In this document: in pieces, positions 52,742 to 62,370 of the stretch
Numbering within the stretch: the stretch's first letter is position 1
Layout of the letters: every line of letters begins with the position of its first letter
Made by a program: the position numbers and the translations under genes
NCBI RefSeq assembly: GCF_000350225.1
Contig: NW_005178593.1
Span: 165,335 to 229,334 of the forward strand
DNA from: Chondrus crispus
Lineage: Eukaryota; Rhodophyta; Florideophyceae; Gigartinales; Gigartinaceae
Length of the DNA stretch: 64,000 nt
Direction of reading: 5' to 3'
The notes under the pieces: model-generated
Seen by the model: the letters and a program-made list of their open reading frames with translations, nothing else
Database searches by the model: none
What the model was told of the DNA's origin: nothing

Positions 52742-54946
52742 CTACGGGTGCAAAACTCCCGCCGATCGCAGGGGGAACGTACCCCCTCCCCTCATAAGGG
52801 TCCGGAATCCTCGGACGTGGCACGGAACCTGACGAAGGGTGCGTGGCTGACGGAGCAGAGAGAGAGATCGGAGAGTGTCTCGCTCACGACGGTAGCGATC
52901 TCGCTCAGTAACCACATGTTCCAAAGCGCTCTCCTGACGAAGGGAGGACTCCCGTAAATCCCCCAGTTCACTCTGCAGCTGACGTAGCTGAGAAGAAAAG
53001 GCGCCGCGTTCAGCCCCAAGACGGCAGGCCTCCGCGCTACGAGCCAGATACCAACCCGACAGCGTATTGAGGAGGCTACGTACGCGCCAAGTTCGATCCA
53101 CCGAGCTTCTCAAGGCCTGCACGAGATCAGGGACAGCCCTGATTTCTTCTCTTGTTAATGTGAAATGCTGAAGTGAGGCGCCGCCGGGGATGTTGAGAGG
53201 AGGAAGTGACGGAATGGGAGACCCCACCTTGACGCCTTGAATCGCATCGGACGTGGTAGGGGCGTGTAAGGGGTTCGCCCCCACGAGTAAGAGGGTGGTC
53301 GGCGCGCCATCTAAGTCCCTGTAACGTTTCCTCCGGGCTTCCCGCACAGCCGATCGAACTCCCGCCCCGCCGCGGTACGTCCCGCTGGCGGGCGGATTGG
53401 GGCGTGCCACGAAGGCGTCCGCACGACGGTCGTATGCTAGAACCGTGCTGCGCACGTTGGTCGTATAGTCCGTCCAGGGACGGTGGTTGCGTTCCGGCAC
53501 GTCCAAGGAGCGGTGCATCAGGTCCAGGACAAAGGCGTAGGACCACGACACGTGCTGCGTACCGTGTTCAAGTGGATGCAACGCGACGTCAGGGAGCTCC
53601 GAAGCGACCCTGCCAAGAAAAGAGAGTACGGAACCGGGCTGTACGAAGACCCTCCCGTTGATGGAAACTTCGTTCATAAAAGCGTTTCCGACCGACCAAG
53701 CCCACTCCCGCTCCACGTTATAGAGGAGGACCTCGTGAGCGGGGTGGTGTCGGTCCGAGCAAGCATAGCCGAAATGCTTGAGGGCATAGGGGAGTAAGAC
53801 GTGTACTCCCAAGGAAGGAAAAGCCTCCCGTATCGACTTGGGTAACTCAGGGAAGTCGTCCGTCGACAACCCACGTTCGAATGACGCCGACCGCAAAACG
53901 CGGCTGTCCGCCTCGCCCGCTTGGCGATAAGCAAACCAATCATGCGGGGATAGGGCAATCGAATGGAGTCTCATTAAGGAACAGGAGACTTCTGCAGTGC
54001 CGCACGCGTTCTCGAGTACGCATATGGCCGGGGCTCACGTACAGTCCCGCCACATCCGCAAGTACAAACCGTTGAGGACCCCGGGGCCGGGGTGGAACAT
54101 ATTCGTCGCCACGCGATCAACATACTCCGCCTCTTCTATACTGTATACGAATGTTCTGTCACTGGGGATTTCATCGGGTAGCTGGTATGGGGCACCGATC
54201 CCCTCGGCCAGCAAACGTCCCAAGGCAAGCGAGGCCTCTTCGGTCAGGCCCTCCGCGTATATGAGACGGATACGCAACAGGTCGGGACGTACCCGACCCT
54301 ACGAGAGGATCTCACCGACGGTGATCCCTGATCGAGCGTAACGACGCCATGCGTACCTTAGACGACCAAGAGGAAGTGGCGTCGACCGCTCGAGGGGTAC
54401 GCCCAGCCACTGCGTCGTGGTTGCCGCGGCTTCTTGGGCTATACAACCGATATCCCGAGACGCCTCGGGCGGTGCCCCGGGGCGCCGACAGCTCCCATAA
54501 GCGCCATACGACCTCTCCGCGGGCTCGTACGCCGCGCTCCCGCGCCCTAAGGACGGGGCCTCACCACTCCGCTTCACCCCCACGTCTCCGGACTCGTGCC
54601 GGGCTGGTGACGTCCCTCCGTACGAGTCACCCGAAACCCCGCCTTCGACCACCCCGGCCACCGGCGTGTTGGACTGTGCAGCGGCGACGGAAGCCGCTGC
54701 AGGGGCGGCACACAACTCCATGGACAACGTAGTCTCACTGGATCGCCGCCCTTGCTGAAGCGGCGGAAGAGAGGAGACCACGGGTGCAATCGACGCGTCT
54801 TGGAGCGAGGATGCCTCTTGCCTTGCAGCGGACCGTTGCGGACGGACCGGCCCTTCGATAGCCGGCGTAACGATTGCGAGGCGAGACGGCTCACCGCGCA
54901 AGGGGTCTGTACCCGCTAGGGCCGAACTCGGCGGGGAACCTGCCAT
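52742..54946 (-). pseudogene. Antisense gene of element E (unknown family, coiled-coil C-terminus)
   Basis: A single minus-strand frame of 735 codons, from ATG 54946 ('MAGSPPSSALAGTDP') to the stop at 52742. It is broken only by TAG at 54301 (codon 216) and TGA at 54037 (codon 304). A longer start at 55006 is possible. The N-terminal 200 residues are rich in Pro, Ala, Ser and Gly. The core has 'APAICVLENACGTAEVSCSL', 'AFPSLGVHVLLPYALKHFGYACSDRHHPAHEVLLYNVEREWAW' and 'GRVFVQPGSVLSFLGRVASELPDV...VSWSYAFVLDLMH'. The last 120 residues or so form a coiled coil ('FSSQLRQLQSELGDLRESSLRQESALEHVVTERDRYRRERDTL'). The gene converges on pol and starts 282 bp from the 3' LTR. D has a counterpart with similar core segments and length. 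Not recognised as any known family. Confidence 0.75.
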
Positions 54947-55213
54947 GCGGACACGGAGGGGGGAGCCGACAGACCCGGTTGCGCATACGATAATCAGAGA
55001 AATCACACGCGAAGAGGGGTCAAGCGGAAATAAGGGTCAGCACGGGAGGTGGAGAAGAGAAGGGGACCGGCCAACACCCGCATAGGCCAGCGTCCGGGAA
55101 AAGAGGGCCGTGACGATGGGACGCGATCGCGAGAGGTGCGCGGAGAGCTCGACACGACTACAAGCTCGGACATTTCCGTTCCCCTCAAGCACATGTAGAC
55201 GCGCACGTCCACG
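54947..55213 (-). other. Upstream region of E's antisense gene
   Basis: About 270 bp between the antisense start and the polypurine tract. It must hold the promoter or leader of that gene unless transcription begins in the LTR. There is no clear TATA box. A pyrimidine-rich stretch lies about 70-130 bp upstream of the start. Confidence 0.4.
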
Positions 55214-55228
55214 CTGGAGGGGGGGTGG
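55214..55228 (+). other. E polypurine tract
   Basis: 'CTGGAGGGGGGGTGG' is directly before the 3' LTR. It contains one T, less pure than in the family-A elements. Confidence 0.65.
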
Positions 55229-55848
55229 TGTAGTATAACTACAAAAGAATTAGATTAGAAATTGGATCCGGCTCTGTAAGTCACGAACCTTACAGACAGC
55301 CGGTACCACATGTGTACGGGGGCACGCGCCCCCACGTGTACTATACGTGTACGACACGTATACAGTCAGCCCCGTCGATTGACAGGGCCGACTACAGTAG
55401 TGCCGCATAGTACAGTACGTACTGTACTAAGTTACGATAGACTAATTGTACATTAAATAACGGAGCGGACCCGCGGCAGCGTAGGGGGACAAGCACGGAC
55501 TTGTCCACGACCTACCGCCTAGGTTTGACTTCCAGCTTATCCTAAGGAAGCTTCCGTTAACTACCTTAAGGCGAGACAGAGCGCGGGTGGAGGACGCGCG
55601 AGCACGCCAGCGAGCCTAGATCCACCTCCGCCCGTCAGCGCTGGAACGTAACCCAGCGCTGCTCCGGAGCGTCGAGGCGTAGATCGGCCCGCACTTATGC
55701 GCGTCCTCCCCCCGATCCCGCTCTACCACGCTACCCGGGCCCGTGCTCCGGTTTCGTTAGCTGATCCGACTTCCCCCGTCTTCTCGTACGTACGGGTCTT
55801 CCAGGACTAAGCATACACCCCTATCCGTTTAGTCGTGTTTATGCTACA
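55229..55848 (+). repeat. E 3' LTR
   Basis: A 620-bp copy of 41143-41762 with about twenty differences. The 22-bp palindrome, the 9-bp hairpin and the CAGCGCTGG stem are unchanged. The GTCAGCC/GGCTGAC stem has lost pairing. It is followed by GTTAT. Confidence 0.95.
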
Positions 55849-56487
55849 GTTATCGGTTGGCACGTAACGAGGTGCGCCGTATACGTAGACCCAATTTTCC
55901 AGGAAGGCGTTTGCCACAACCGACGCAGTGGTTGCCCGTAACGGAATGATGCGCGTCAGCTTCGTAAACCGGTCGGTCATGACGAGCACGTGGCGATTCC
56001 CGTGCGCCGTCTTCGGTAAAGGATCCAGCAGGTCCATTGAGACGAAATCCAGCGGCCCTGCCGCTGGGAACAGCTTGAGGTCCTTCTGGTGCCGCACCAG
56101 GGTTCCCCGGGTGGCGGAGCACGACGCGCAATTCCGTACGGTACCGAAGGCGTTATTGGCCATATGAGGGCAATAATATTCTCGCCGGAAGGTCTAATAC
56201 ATCCTCGTACCGCCTGGGTGTCCTGCCAGGCGGGGATGATGGGCGAGGTACAATATCTTCGCCCTGAGTCGTTTCGGTACAACCCGCTGGAGGGTCCCGT
56301 CAAGGGGGGACTTGCGGACGAGAAACCCGTATCGGTCGACGTCGTAGCGTGAGTCGGGGTTCCCTACGGTCTCGGCGGCCGCCCTACAGAGGGGGTCGTC
56401 GGCCTGTTCCGGAAGGAATTCTTCTACTGTCACGGATGAGACATCTCGTTCTTCGGATGTAACTGCGAACGCGTGCTCAGCTTCCAC
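55849..56487 (-). pseudogene. D integrase, first half (finger and first catalytic Asp)
   Basis: 56487-56194 carries 'DPLCRAAAETVGNPDSRYDVDRYGFLVRKSPLDGTLQRVVPKRLRAKILYLAHHPRLAGHPGGTRMY' with the two His. After a shift near 56165-56194, 'CASCSATRGTLVRHQKDLKLFPAAGPLDFVSMDLLDPLPKT' holds the two Cys and the first Asp. 'VLVMTDRFTKLTRIIPL' and 'YVPTDN' (second Asp) follow. The half ends at E's target duplication and continues at 41142. Confidence 0.9.
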
Positions 56488-57157
56488 GGGTCAACGAGGG
56501 TTTCCCAGTTGACAGTACCTTGGAGGGGGTTATGCTCCTCTTCTGGCCATTGTATCGCGAAACACGGGACCTCGTAGTCAATCGGTTCGGAGGTTGCGCC
56601 GTCAACTCAGAGTCGTGACACACCATCCGCGAGTTGGTGCTTAATACCCGGTCGGTACTGTACGTCGTAATCGTACTCGGCAAGGCGGAGACGACAGCGC
56701 GCTAGCCGGCCGGAGCTATCCACCAGGTTGAGGACCCATCGGAGGGCCTCATGATCCGTACGGAGGTCAGACGTGTTCCCATACAGATATGGTCGAAGCG
56801 TGAGGATGCTCCACACGACAGCAAGTCATTCTTTCTCAGTGGTGGTGTAATTATTCTCGTCGTCGGTTAGAGCCCGACTCCAATATCCGATTTGTAGGCG
56901 GTCACTGCTCGGCTGCTCCTGTAACAGGGCACAGCCGACCTGGTACGCGTAAGCGTCCGTATCCACGGTGTATTTTTTTCGTAACGGGGTAGAGCGAGGA
57001 TCGGTGGGGACACGAGGCGCTTCTTGAGTTCTACGAACGCCTCGTATTCCTCATCGGTAAGAACCTCGAACTCCAAGGGTTGATTTTTCCCGTATTCCGG
57101 CTTAGCGGAGCTGCTATTTTTGCGAAGCCCTTCACGAACCGACGGTACACGTTGCAC
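56488..57157 (-). pseudogene. D RNase H
   Basis: 57157-56867 holds 'FEVLTDEEYEAFVELKKRLVSPPILALPRYEK' and then, out of frame after a run of T at about 56972, the first acidic motif. 56816-56607 holds 'MWSILTLRPYLYGNTSDLRTDHEALRWVLNLVDSSGRLARCRLRLAEYDYDVQYRPGIKHQLADGVSRL'. Several shifts and one stop interrupt it. Confidence 0.88.
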
Positions 57158-57560
57158 ATTCCTAAGAAAGATCGAAATCCCGTCTGGTTCTGGGGAGGTC
57201 GAGCGCGCTCGATGGCGATCACGTTGCGGCGCTCGACTTCCAACCTACCTAGTCGGATCACGTGCCCCAGGTAGGTGACCGACGTGTCGAAGAAGGCGCA
57301 CTTCGACAACTTCAGCGACACGCCCGCGTCCCGCAGTAGGCGCAAAACCTTGCGGACGTGCGCGAAGTGTTCCCTTACGGTCTTGGAGTAGATGATCAAA
57401 TCATTCAGGTAGACCAGTGCGGTTTCCCATTTTACACGCGACAGTATAATGTCGACGGCCCGCTGGAAGGTAGCGTAGGAATTCTTCAAACAGAACGGCA
57501 TGCGGAGGAAACGTTACAACCCGCAGTGCGACGCGAACGTCGTCTTGTCGCGGTCCTCCT
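57031..57560 (-). pseudogene. D reverse transcriptase, C-terminal half
   Basis: 'MPFCLKNSYATFQRAVDIILSRVKWETALVYLNDLIIYSKTVREH' followed by 'LKLSKCAFFDTSVTYLGHVIRLG' and 'FRSFLGMCNVYRRFVKGFAKIAAPL'. The catalytic Y-x-D-D reads Y-L-N-D, so the first of the two metal-binding aspartates is lost. Confidence 0.92.
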
Positions 57561-57569
57561 CGGCGATTT

Positions 57570-58154
57570 CTATTTGCCAATACCCGCTGTTGAATCCAGT
57601 TTGATAAAGGCAGTAGCATCGACGAGGGAATCGATGCACTCGTCCATCCTCGGCAACGGATAGGAATCCAGAACAGTGACTGCGTTGAGCTTTCTGTAGT
57701 CGACACAGAACCGCATAGTACCATCCTTTTTAGGGACGAATACCACCGGGCTTGCCCATTCGGCCGTGGCGGGTTCGATTACCCCTGCCCAGAGTATACG
57801 GTCGATCTCCGTTTTTTCATTTTCCCGTGCGGTTGGTCCGGCGAGATACGGCGCCTGGTAAATCGGGCGAGAACCGGGCTTGAGCTCAATGCAGTGCTTC
57901 GTGGCCCCGATTTTTCCCAGCTGGCCGGTCCACATCCCCTTGAATTCGGACAGTACCTTGAGGACCCCCGAGCGTACCTCCTCGTCCTCAGCACCGATGC
58001 GGACGTCCTCCTGCCAGGCGTCGGGGTCCTCCTCAGGGGCGGCCGTGTCTTCGGGTTCATCCGTTCCAACCACCCCGAGGGGCGCCTTGGGCGGCGTGGC
58101 TTGTTTAGCACCGCCCTTTGTCCGTACGGTTGTCGGCGGCTTTTTCGGCGCCAT
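57570..58154 (-). pseudogene. D reverse transcriptase, N-terminal half
   Basis: 194 codons are open: an acidic linker, then 'KHCIELKPGSRPIYQAPYLAGP', 'AEWASPVVFVPKKDGTMRFCVDYRKLN' and 'YPLPRMDECIDSLVDATAFIKLDS'. The next motif ('NSGYWQIEIAEEDRDKTTF') is read only after a frameshift at about 57585. Confidence 0.92.
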
Positions 58155-58995
58155 CCTTTGCTGTCGAGGGGTTGGAATTCAATATCCCTCCCCCCTCCTT
58201 AGCCTCGGCCGCTTCCGCGGCCGACTTGACAAGGGTCAGGATGTGAGTGGGCGACGGAAGAGCCAGTCTGACTACGGTATGCTTCGGGATGTGAACCGAG
58301 CGGTGCCCAAAATTGCTGAGCATTACCGAGAACGGGTTTTCGGGGACAACATCCATGACCCCCTGTGCCATGAGGGTCAAATTCTTGTGCGCGGTTTTTG
58401 TGGAGTTCTGTAAAAAACATAATCCCCCCACCGGCGTGGCGACCCTCACCATGGCCTAGGTCATCGGGGGAATTGTCACCCCTCTGACGAGGCGAATCTT
58501 CCGTGACGGTGTGTTGGCGGGGAACGCCACTTGCCTCCGTTCGGGTTAATCCGACGGTGGTAGTTGTTGCGCGGTGCTCCTCGAAGCCATCTTGCGGTCC
58601 TGCCTCGAGGAGGCTGTTCCCACTAACGCACGGGTGGCGCGTCGCGGAACAGGACCTTCCGTTGCGGTGGAAGGATCGCCTTGACTTGGGGATCCAGAAA
58701 GGTCGTACCGAGGATACAGTCCACGGAGAGGCTCCTGACTACCAGGAACGGGACGCGTGCCACAAACTCACCGATCGGACGAGCAAGGGGATTTACCCTA
58801 GCGCCTTCATCGCTCGGTTTGACGCGTCGATGAGCGCTGGACTCAGAACCGGTTTCATCGATGGTCGCCACGACTCGGCAACACACTGTAAATGGATGAG
58901 GTTCCGGCCTGCTCCTGAATCAAGCACTGGCGTGATGGGGACCATCAACGCCTGCTTCTGACCAACTGTAGCGGAGATCTTGTAATTCTGCTTCT
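58155..58995 (-). pseudogene. D aspartic protease and spacer
   Basis: Near 58965-58900 the minus strand reads 'PVLDSGAGRNLIH', a D-S-G-A protease active site. After a shift, 58886-58623 gives 'FVARVPFLVVRSLSVDCILGTTFLDPQVKAILPPQRKVLF', the closing strands. 58452-58105 is the spacer ('NSTKTAHKNLTLMAQGVMDVVPENPFSVMLSNFGHRSVHIPKHTVV'). The region is frameshifted, but the catalytic residues are intact. Confidence 0.82.
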
Positions 58996-59112
58996 TGAAG
59001 AAGCAGAAGGCCTGGACTTCCGTTCAGTTACCTGGCTGCGCTTCCACTGGCGCAGCCGGATGGGGAGTGGCTAAGCTTCTGAGGCTGGGCACGGGGAGAG
59101 ACGTCGTCGCCT

Positions 59113-60309
59113 CTACGCGTCCTCCCCGGCTTCCCCCGTCAGCAGCAAGTCCTCGCGGGTTTCATCCGCGGCTTTCGCGACGTGGTCTTCAGCATGGTCG
59201 GGGTGCGGTTCCTCGACCACGTTGACGCCCGCGGGGGCCGTTTGACACTGGTTTCGCCAAGCGGATGGCCCCTGGCGGTTGAACGGCGATCCCGGGAGGA
59301 GGCCTTGCCGGATGCGTAGCGTCTGGTAGTTGGCCTCTCGTGCCTCCAGAAGCTTGGCCCGCGGGCCCGCATCGGCAACGACGGGGCACTCCTCTTGTCG
59401 GTGCGTGGTTTCGAGGCAGAACCGGCACGGTGGCGGTCCGGGAAACCTCCCGCCGGAGAACCGGACGCATGGATCCTGTCCCTGTCTCCCGTACGGTTCT
59501 GTGCGCACGTCGCCAGAGTTGGCAGGCGCAACCGGGGCGCTCGCCGTCGACGCTGCCCGCGACGGATAATAAGTGGTCCGCGGCGAGCTCGTCGAGGTCG
59601 GCGTGGCGGTTTGGTCCGTCACGGCCAGTGTTGCTTCTTCAGCAAATCTCCCGGCCGTCGGGATGCCGGATGTCGACTCAACCGACAGCACGGGCCTCGT
59701 CCTTGCGGTGCGGTCAAATCTTCTGGCCGCTCCGGACGGCTCTCGGTGCGCCATGGCTGACATCCCTTGTCGACGGGAAGCACGATGGGCCGCCCCGATC
59801 GCTTGTGCATAGCGAGCGACGGATTGGTAATCCACATCTGGGTGCGTGGCGAGGTAATTATGGACCTGCGAGCACGTGGCGGGCAGTAACCCCTCGACGA
59901 ACAGGGACTTCAGCCGCCTGTCGGAGAATACCGTACCGCAGGGGAGTGCCTTGTCCCAGAGGTGGTTACTGTAGACCTCCTCCGTCATGTTTGAACTCTG
60001 ACGGAAGGAGGTCACATCCCCAACCGCTTCGGAGATTACCTCCTCGGTAGCATAGGTGCGCAACAGAAAGTTGACCACCTGCGGGTATGTTCGGAGCAGC
60101 TCGCGCCACTCCACGTCAACCGCCATGGTGTTTCCATTGAGACAGGACTGGAGTAAAGCGTGAGCCTGCCCGGTCAGGTAGGATTGGAAGCACCACACGG
60201 CGGCTCCCTCGGTAATCCCGTTGTGGTTGCACGCCATCTTGAGGCGTGCGAGGAATCCCAATACCGCAATCGGATCTTGACTGCTGAACGTGTGGGACCT
60301 CATCAGCAC
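59113..60309 (-). pseudogene. D gag, capsid-like domain and zinc knuckle
   Basis: 398 codons are open. 'DPIAVLGFLARLKMACNHNGITEGAAVWCFQSYLTGQAHALLQSCLNG' and 'FLLRTYATEEVISEAVGDVTSFRQSSNMTEEVYSNHLWDKALPCG' give the capsid-like fold, and 'RLKSLFVEGLLPATCSQVHNYL' its end. A Ser/Thr/Ala-rich stretch precedes the knuckle 'CRFCLETTHRQEEC' (C-x2-C-x4-H-x4-C, intact). It continues to 59113. Confidence 0.9.
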
Positions 60310-61563
60310 GTCCAGTTTTTCCGGTAACGGTTAATGTGCCGCGTTACAGTAGATTCGTTGCGCCGTTCCAGGCGGTAGGTCTTGTAGTTGACGGCCTTGG
60401 TAAACAGGTCATTCAGGGGCCTGACTACCGTGGGCCGTCGCTCGTCGCTCTTCGGGGCAGCCCGGTGGTGTCTGCTCGAGCGACGACGCTCCCCATCCGA
60501 CTCGGTGTGGTAGTCTTCCGAGTCGGACGGGTCGTGCCGGTGCCGGTCTCGGCTTCTATCGCGGCGTGCCCAGTGGCCCCGCCTGCGAGAGTCTTCCGAA
60601 CCAGATTGGTCATCACCGGAGGGGTATCCTCCCCCTCCGGCATCGCGGTATCGCCCGTGGCGTGCCTCGCGGTTATCGCGATATCGCCAGCGGCGTTCGT
60701 CGTGGTTTTCGTCCGTCCTGTGACGGGGGTCTTCTGCGTCGGAATACCGGGTGTATTCCGCTTTGGTCCTGTGCGTGCCGGGTGCACGTCTGCTCAACCG
60801 GTGCGGGTCTCGATTCTCTGTCTCTGGGAGCCCCAGGCGGTTGTCTGTCCCGCGGGGGTCGCCCGTACCGGCGAGTATGCGCAGGACATTTTCTGTGGTC
60901 CTCCCTGTAGCACCGTGAACGGTTGGGAGATAGATGGCTCTGCCCTCCGGGTGAGGGTCCATCCTATCAATCCCCGGTACGGCGCCGATCGGATCAGCGA
61001 TATTAAAGCTTGAGTCCGGAACGGTATCACGGCACGGTGCCGGCGGCGGTACCGCGCCTCCTGTTTCGGTAAATGTAGTGGCCAGAAGGATGGCCACGGC
61101 GGAGCTAATAGCTCTCTTTAGAGCCAATGCGGTCGGAGATTCGTCCTCCTCCGCTGCGAGCGCTGCCACCACCTTGTCGGGTACAATGGGGGCGATCTTC
61201 TAGTCTAGAAGGGCGCGAAACGCGGTGTCCACATGCTCCGCCACCAGTCTTGGTGCCGTTCAGTCGAGGCAAACCTTGACGACCTGAGGTAATTCCGCAG
61301 CGAGGAAATCCTCCATCCAGGTTTGTAGTCGCGGGAGTAACGCGTCGTACAGTACTTGTACGCGGTTCCCCCCGCCAGCCGGTAGCCCGGCGGAAATGTC
61401 CGAAACGGAAGGGGTCCTCTGGCCCCTGGTAGACGGCGGGCGTAGCAGGGCTTCCGGATTGTCGATCCGGGGGCGCTGTGCGCCTCTGCCACTCCAGGTA
61501 CTTGCTCGCCCGGAGGCGGTATCTTCTCTGGCGGAATCCGCACGGTTTATCGTCGATGATCAC
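60303..61563 (-). pseudogene. D gag, N-terminal part
   Basis: Two frames are used. 61563/61543-61205 is the probable N-terminus ('MRIPPEKIPPPGEQVPG' at 61543). 61172-60303 has an Arg/Asp/His-rich disordered region with repeats of the 'RHRHDPSDSEDYHTESDGERRRSSRHHR' kind. It ends 'RPLNDLFTKAVNYKTYRLERRNESTVTRHINRYRKNW'. The 'NYKTYRL' motif at the edge of the capsid domain is shared with E2, E4 ('YRTYRL') and E ('YRMYRL'). A frameshift at about 60305 leads to the capsid domain. Confidence 0.82.
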
Positions 61564-61677
61564 TGGCGATCGACGCGGTGATATTCGACCTCTTTCAATC
61601 CGATCGGTAATTTCTCGCGCTGGTGATCCAGTGCGGGCTCAACCTCTGTAGTTATACTCTCCACAAGAGTACGAAAA
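61564..61677 (-). other. D leader between 5' LTR and gag
   Basis: About 114 bp. A PBS could not be placed with confidence. 'TGGAGAGTATAACTAC' (minus sense) begins about 14 bases after the LTR and 'TGGATCACCAGCGC' lies further on. Confidence 0.4.
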
Positions 61678-62370
61678 TGTGGTATAACTACCTTCGTCCC
61701 GACCACTCGGAGACGAGGGGGGTTAGAGGTAAGGGAGCGCGCGCCGCTGGGTTACTCACGCGCGAATGCAAACCGTGCGGATGGACTCGAAAAGAGGGAA
61801 GGCTCACGTGGCCGGTGACGCGCAGCCAGACGGTGGTTTTATAACCGGACGGCCGGTCACGGGTTAGAAGCTTGAGACTAAATGGGAAACCGGAACAGGA
61901 TGGCAATTAGCCGTAAAGGGAAGGGAGGCGAATCTGCCTCCTCTTGACTGGGACGGGCAGGTTTCCCCGGTCTTAACCCCTAAGTGGGACGCCAGGAAAC
62001 CTGTCCCGCTACATTAGCTGCCACTTACTGTGTACCAGCAACTGTACACAATTACTTAATTTGTGCCATTAACTACTACTTACTAGTTAGCCACCGTACG
62101 GATTATTCACGAGTGCCCGTGGCCACGATCCCGGCCGACGGTTGTACCACGTGTTACCCGTGGCCACGCCCGCTGTTACCGGCTGTCCCACGACGGTTGT
62201 ACCACGTGTGACCTGTCGCCACGACCGCTGCTACCGGCTGTCCCACGCCGGACCCTTGGGGTACTTCTGTACACGGTGGCGGGCGCGTGTACGCCCGCTC
62301 GCTACAGTAGCACCCGCCCTCCCGCGCGGTTATCATCTCCCCGGGGGTCGTGGTACGGAATTGTACTACA
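61678..62370 (-). repeat. D 5' LTR
   Basis: A 693-bp twin of 35622-36315, followed by ATACT. The tandem 'GTGGCCACG ... GTACCACGTG' array is at about 62119-62251. Confidence 0.95.
61836..61846 (-). promoter_or_regulatory. Predicted TATA box of the D 5' LTR
   Basis: On the minus strand 'GGTTATAAAACC' lies about 530 bp into the LTR and about 160 bp from its end. The 3' LTR copy reads GGTTATAACG, a weaker match. Prediction only. Confidence 0.5.

Larger units (their letters stand above)
41143..55848 (+). mobile_element. Ty3/gypsy chromodomain retrotransposon E (plus strand), nested in D and carrying P1
   Basis: 14,706 bp with 620-bp LTRs (41143-41762 and 55229-55848, about twenty differences by eye) and a perfect target duplication GTTAT (41138-41142 and 55849-55853). 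Without P1 it is about 12.3 kb. It has PBS, gag, zinc knuckle, protease, RT, RNase H, integrase and chromodomain on the plus strand. A minus-strand gene follows, then a polypurine tract. Pol is interrupted mainly by single nonsense changes, so it decayed more recently than E1. Confidence 0.95.
35622..62370 (-). mobile_element. Ty3/gypsy chromodomain retrotransposon D (minus strand), inserted in P2 and itself split by E
   Basis: The LTRs are 35622-36315 and 61678-62370, differing at about two dozen sites by eye, with a perfect 5-bp target duplication ATACT (35617-35621 and 62371-62375). Removing D and one ATACT rejoins the P2 transposase. Without E, D is about 12.0 kb. On the minus strand it holds gag, protease, RT, RNase H, integrase and chromodomain. 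An additional gene on the plus strand lies between pol and the 3' LTR. GC content is clearly higher than in family A. All genes carry frameshifts or stops. Confidence 0.95.

Noticed and set aside
59340..61013. Plus-strand open frames (225-236 codons) opposite D gag
   Set aside because: Shadows of the minus-strand gag with its CCHC knuckle and capsid-like domain.
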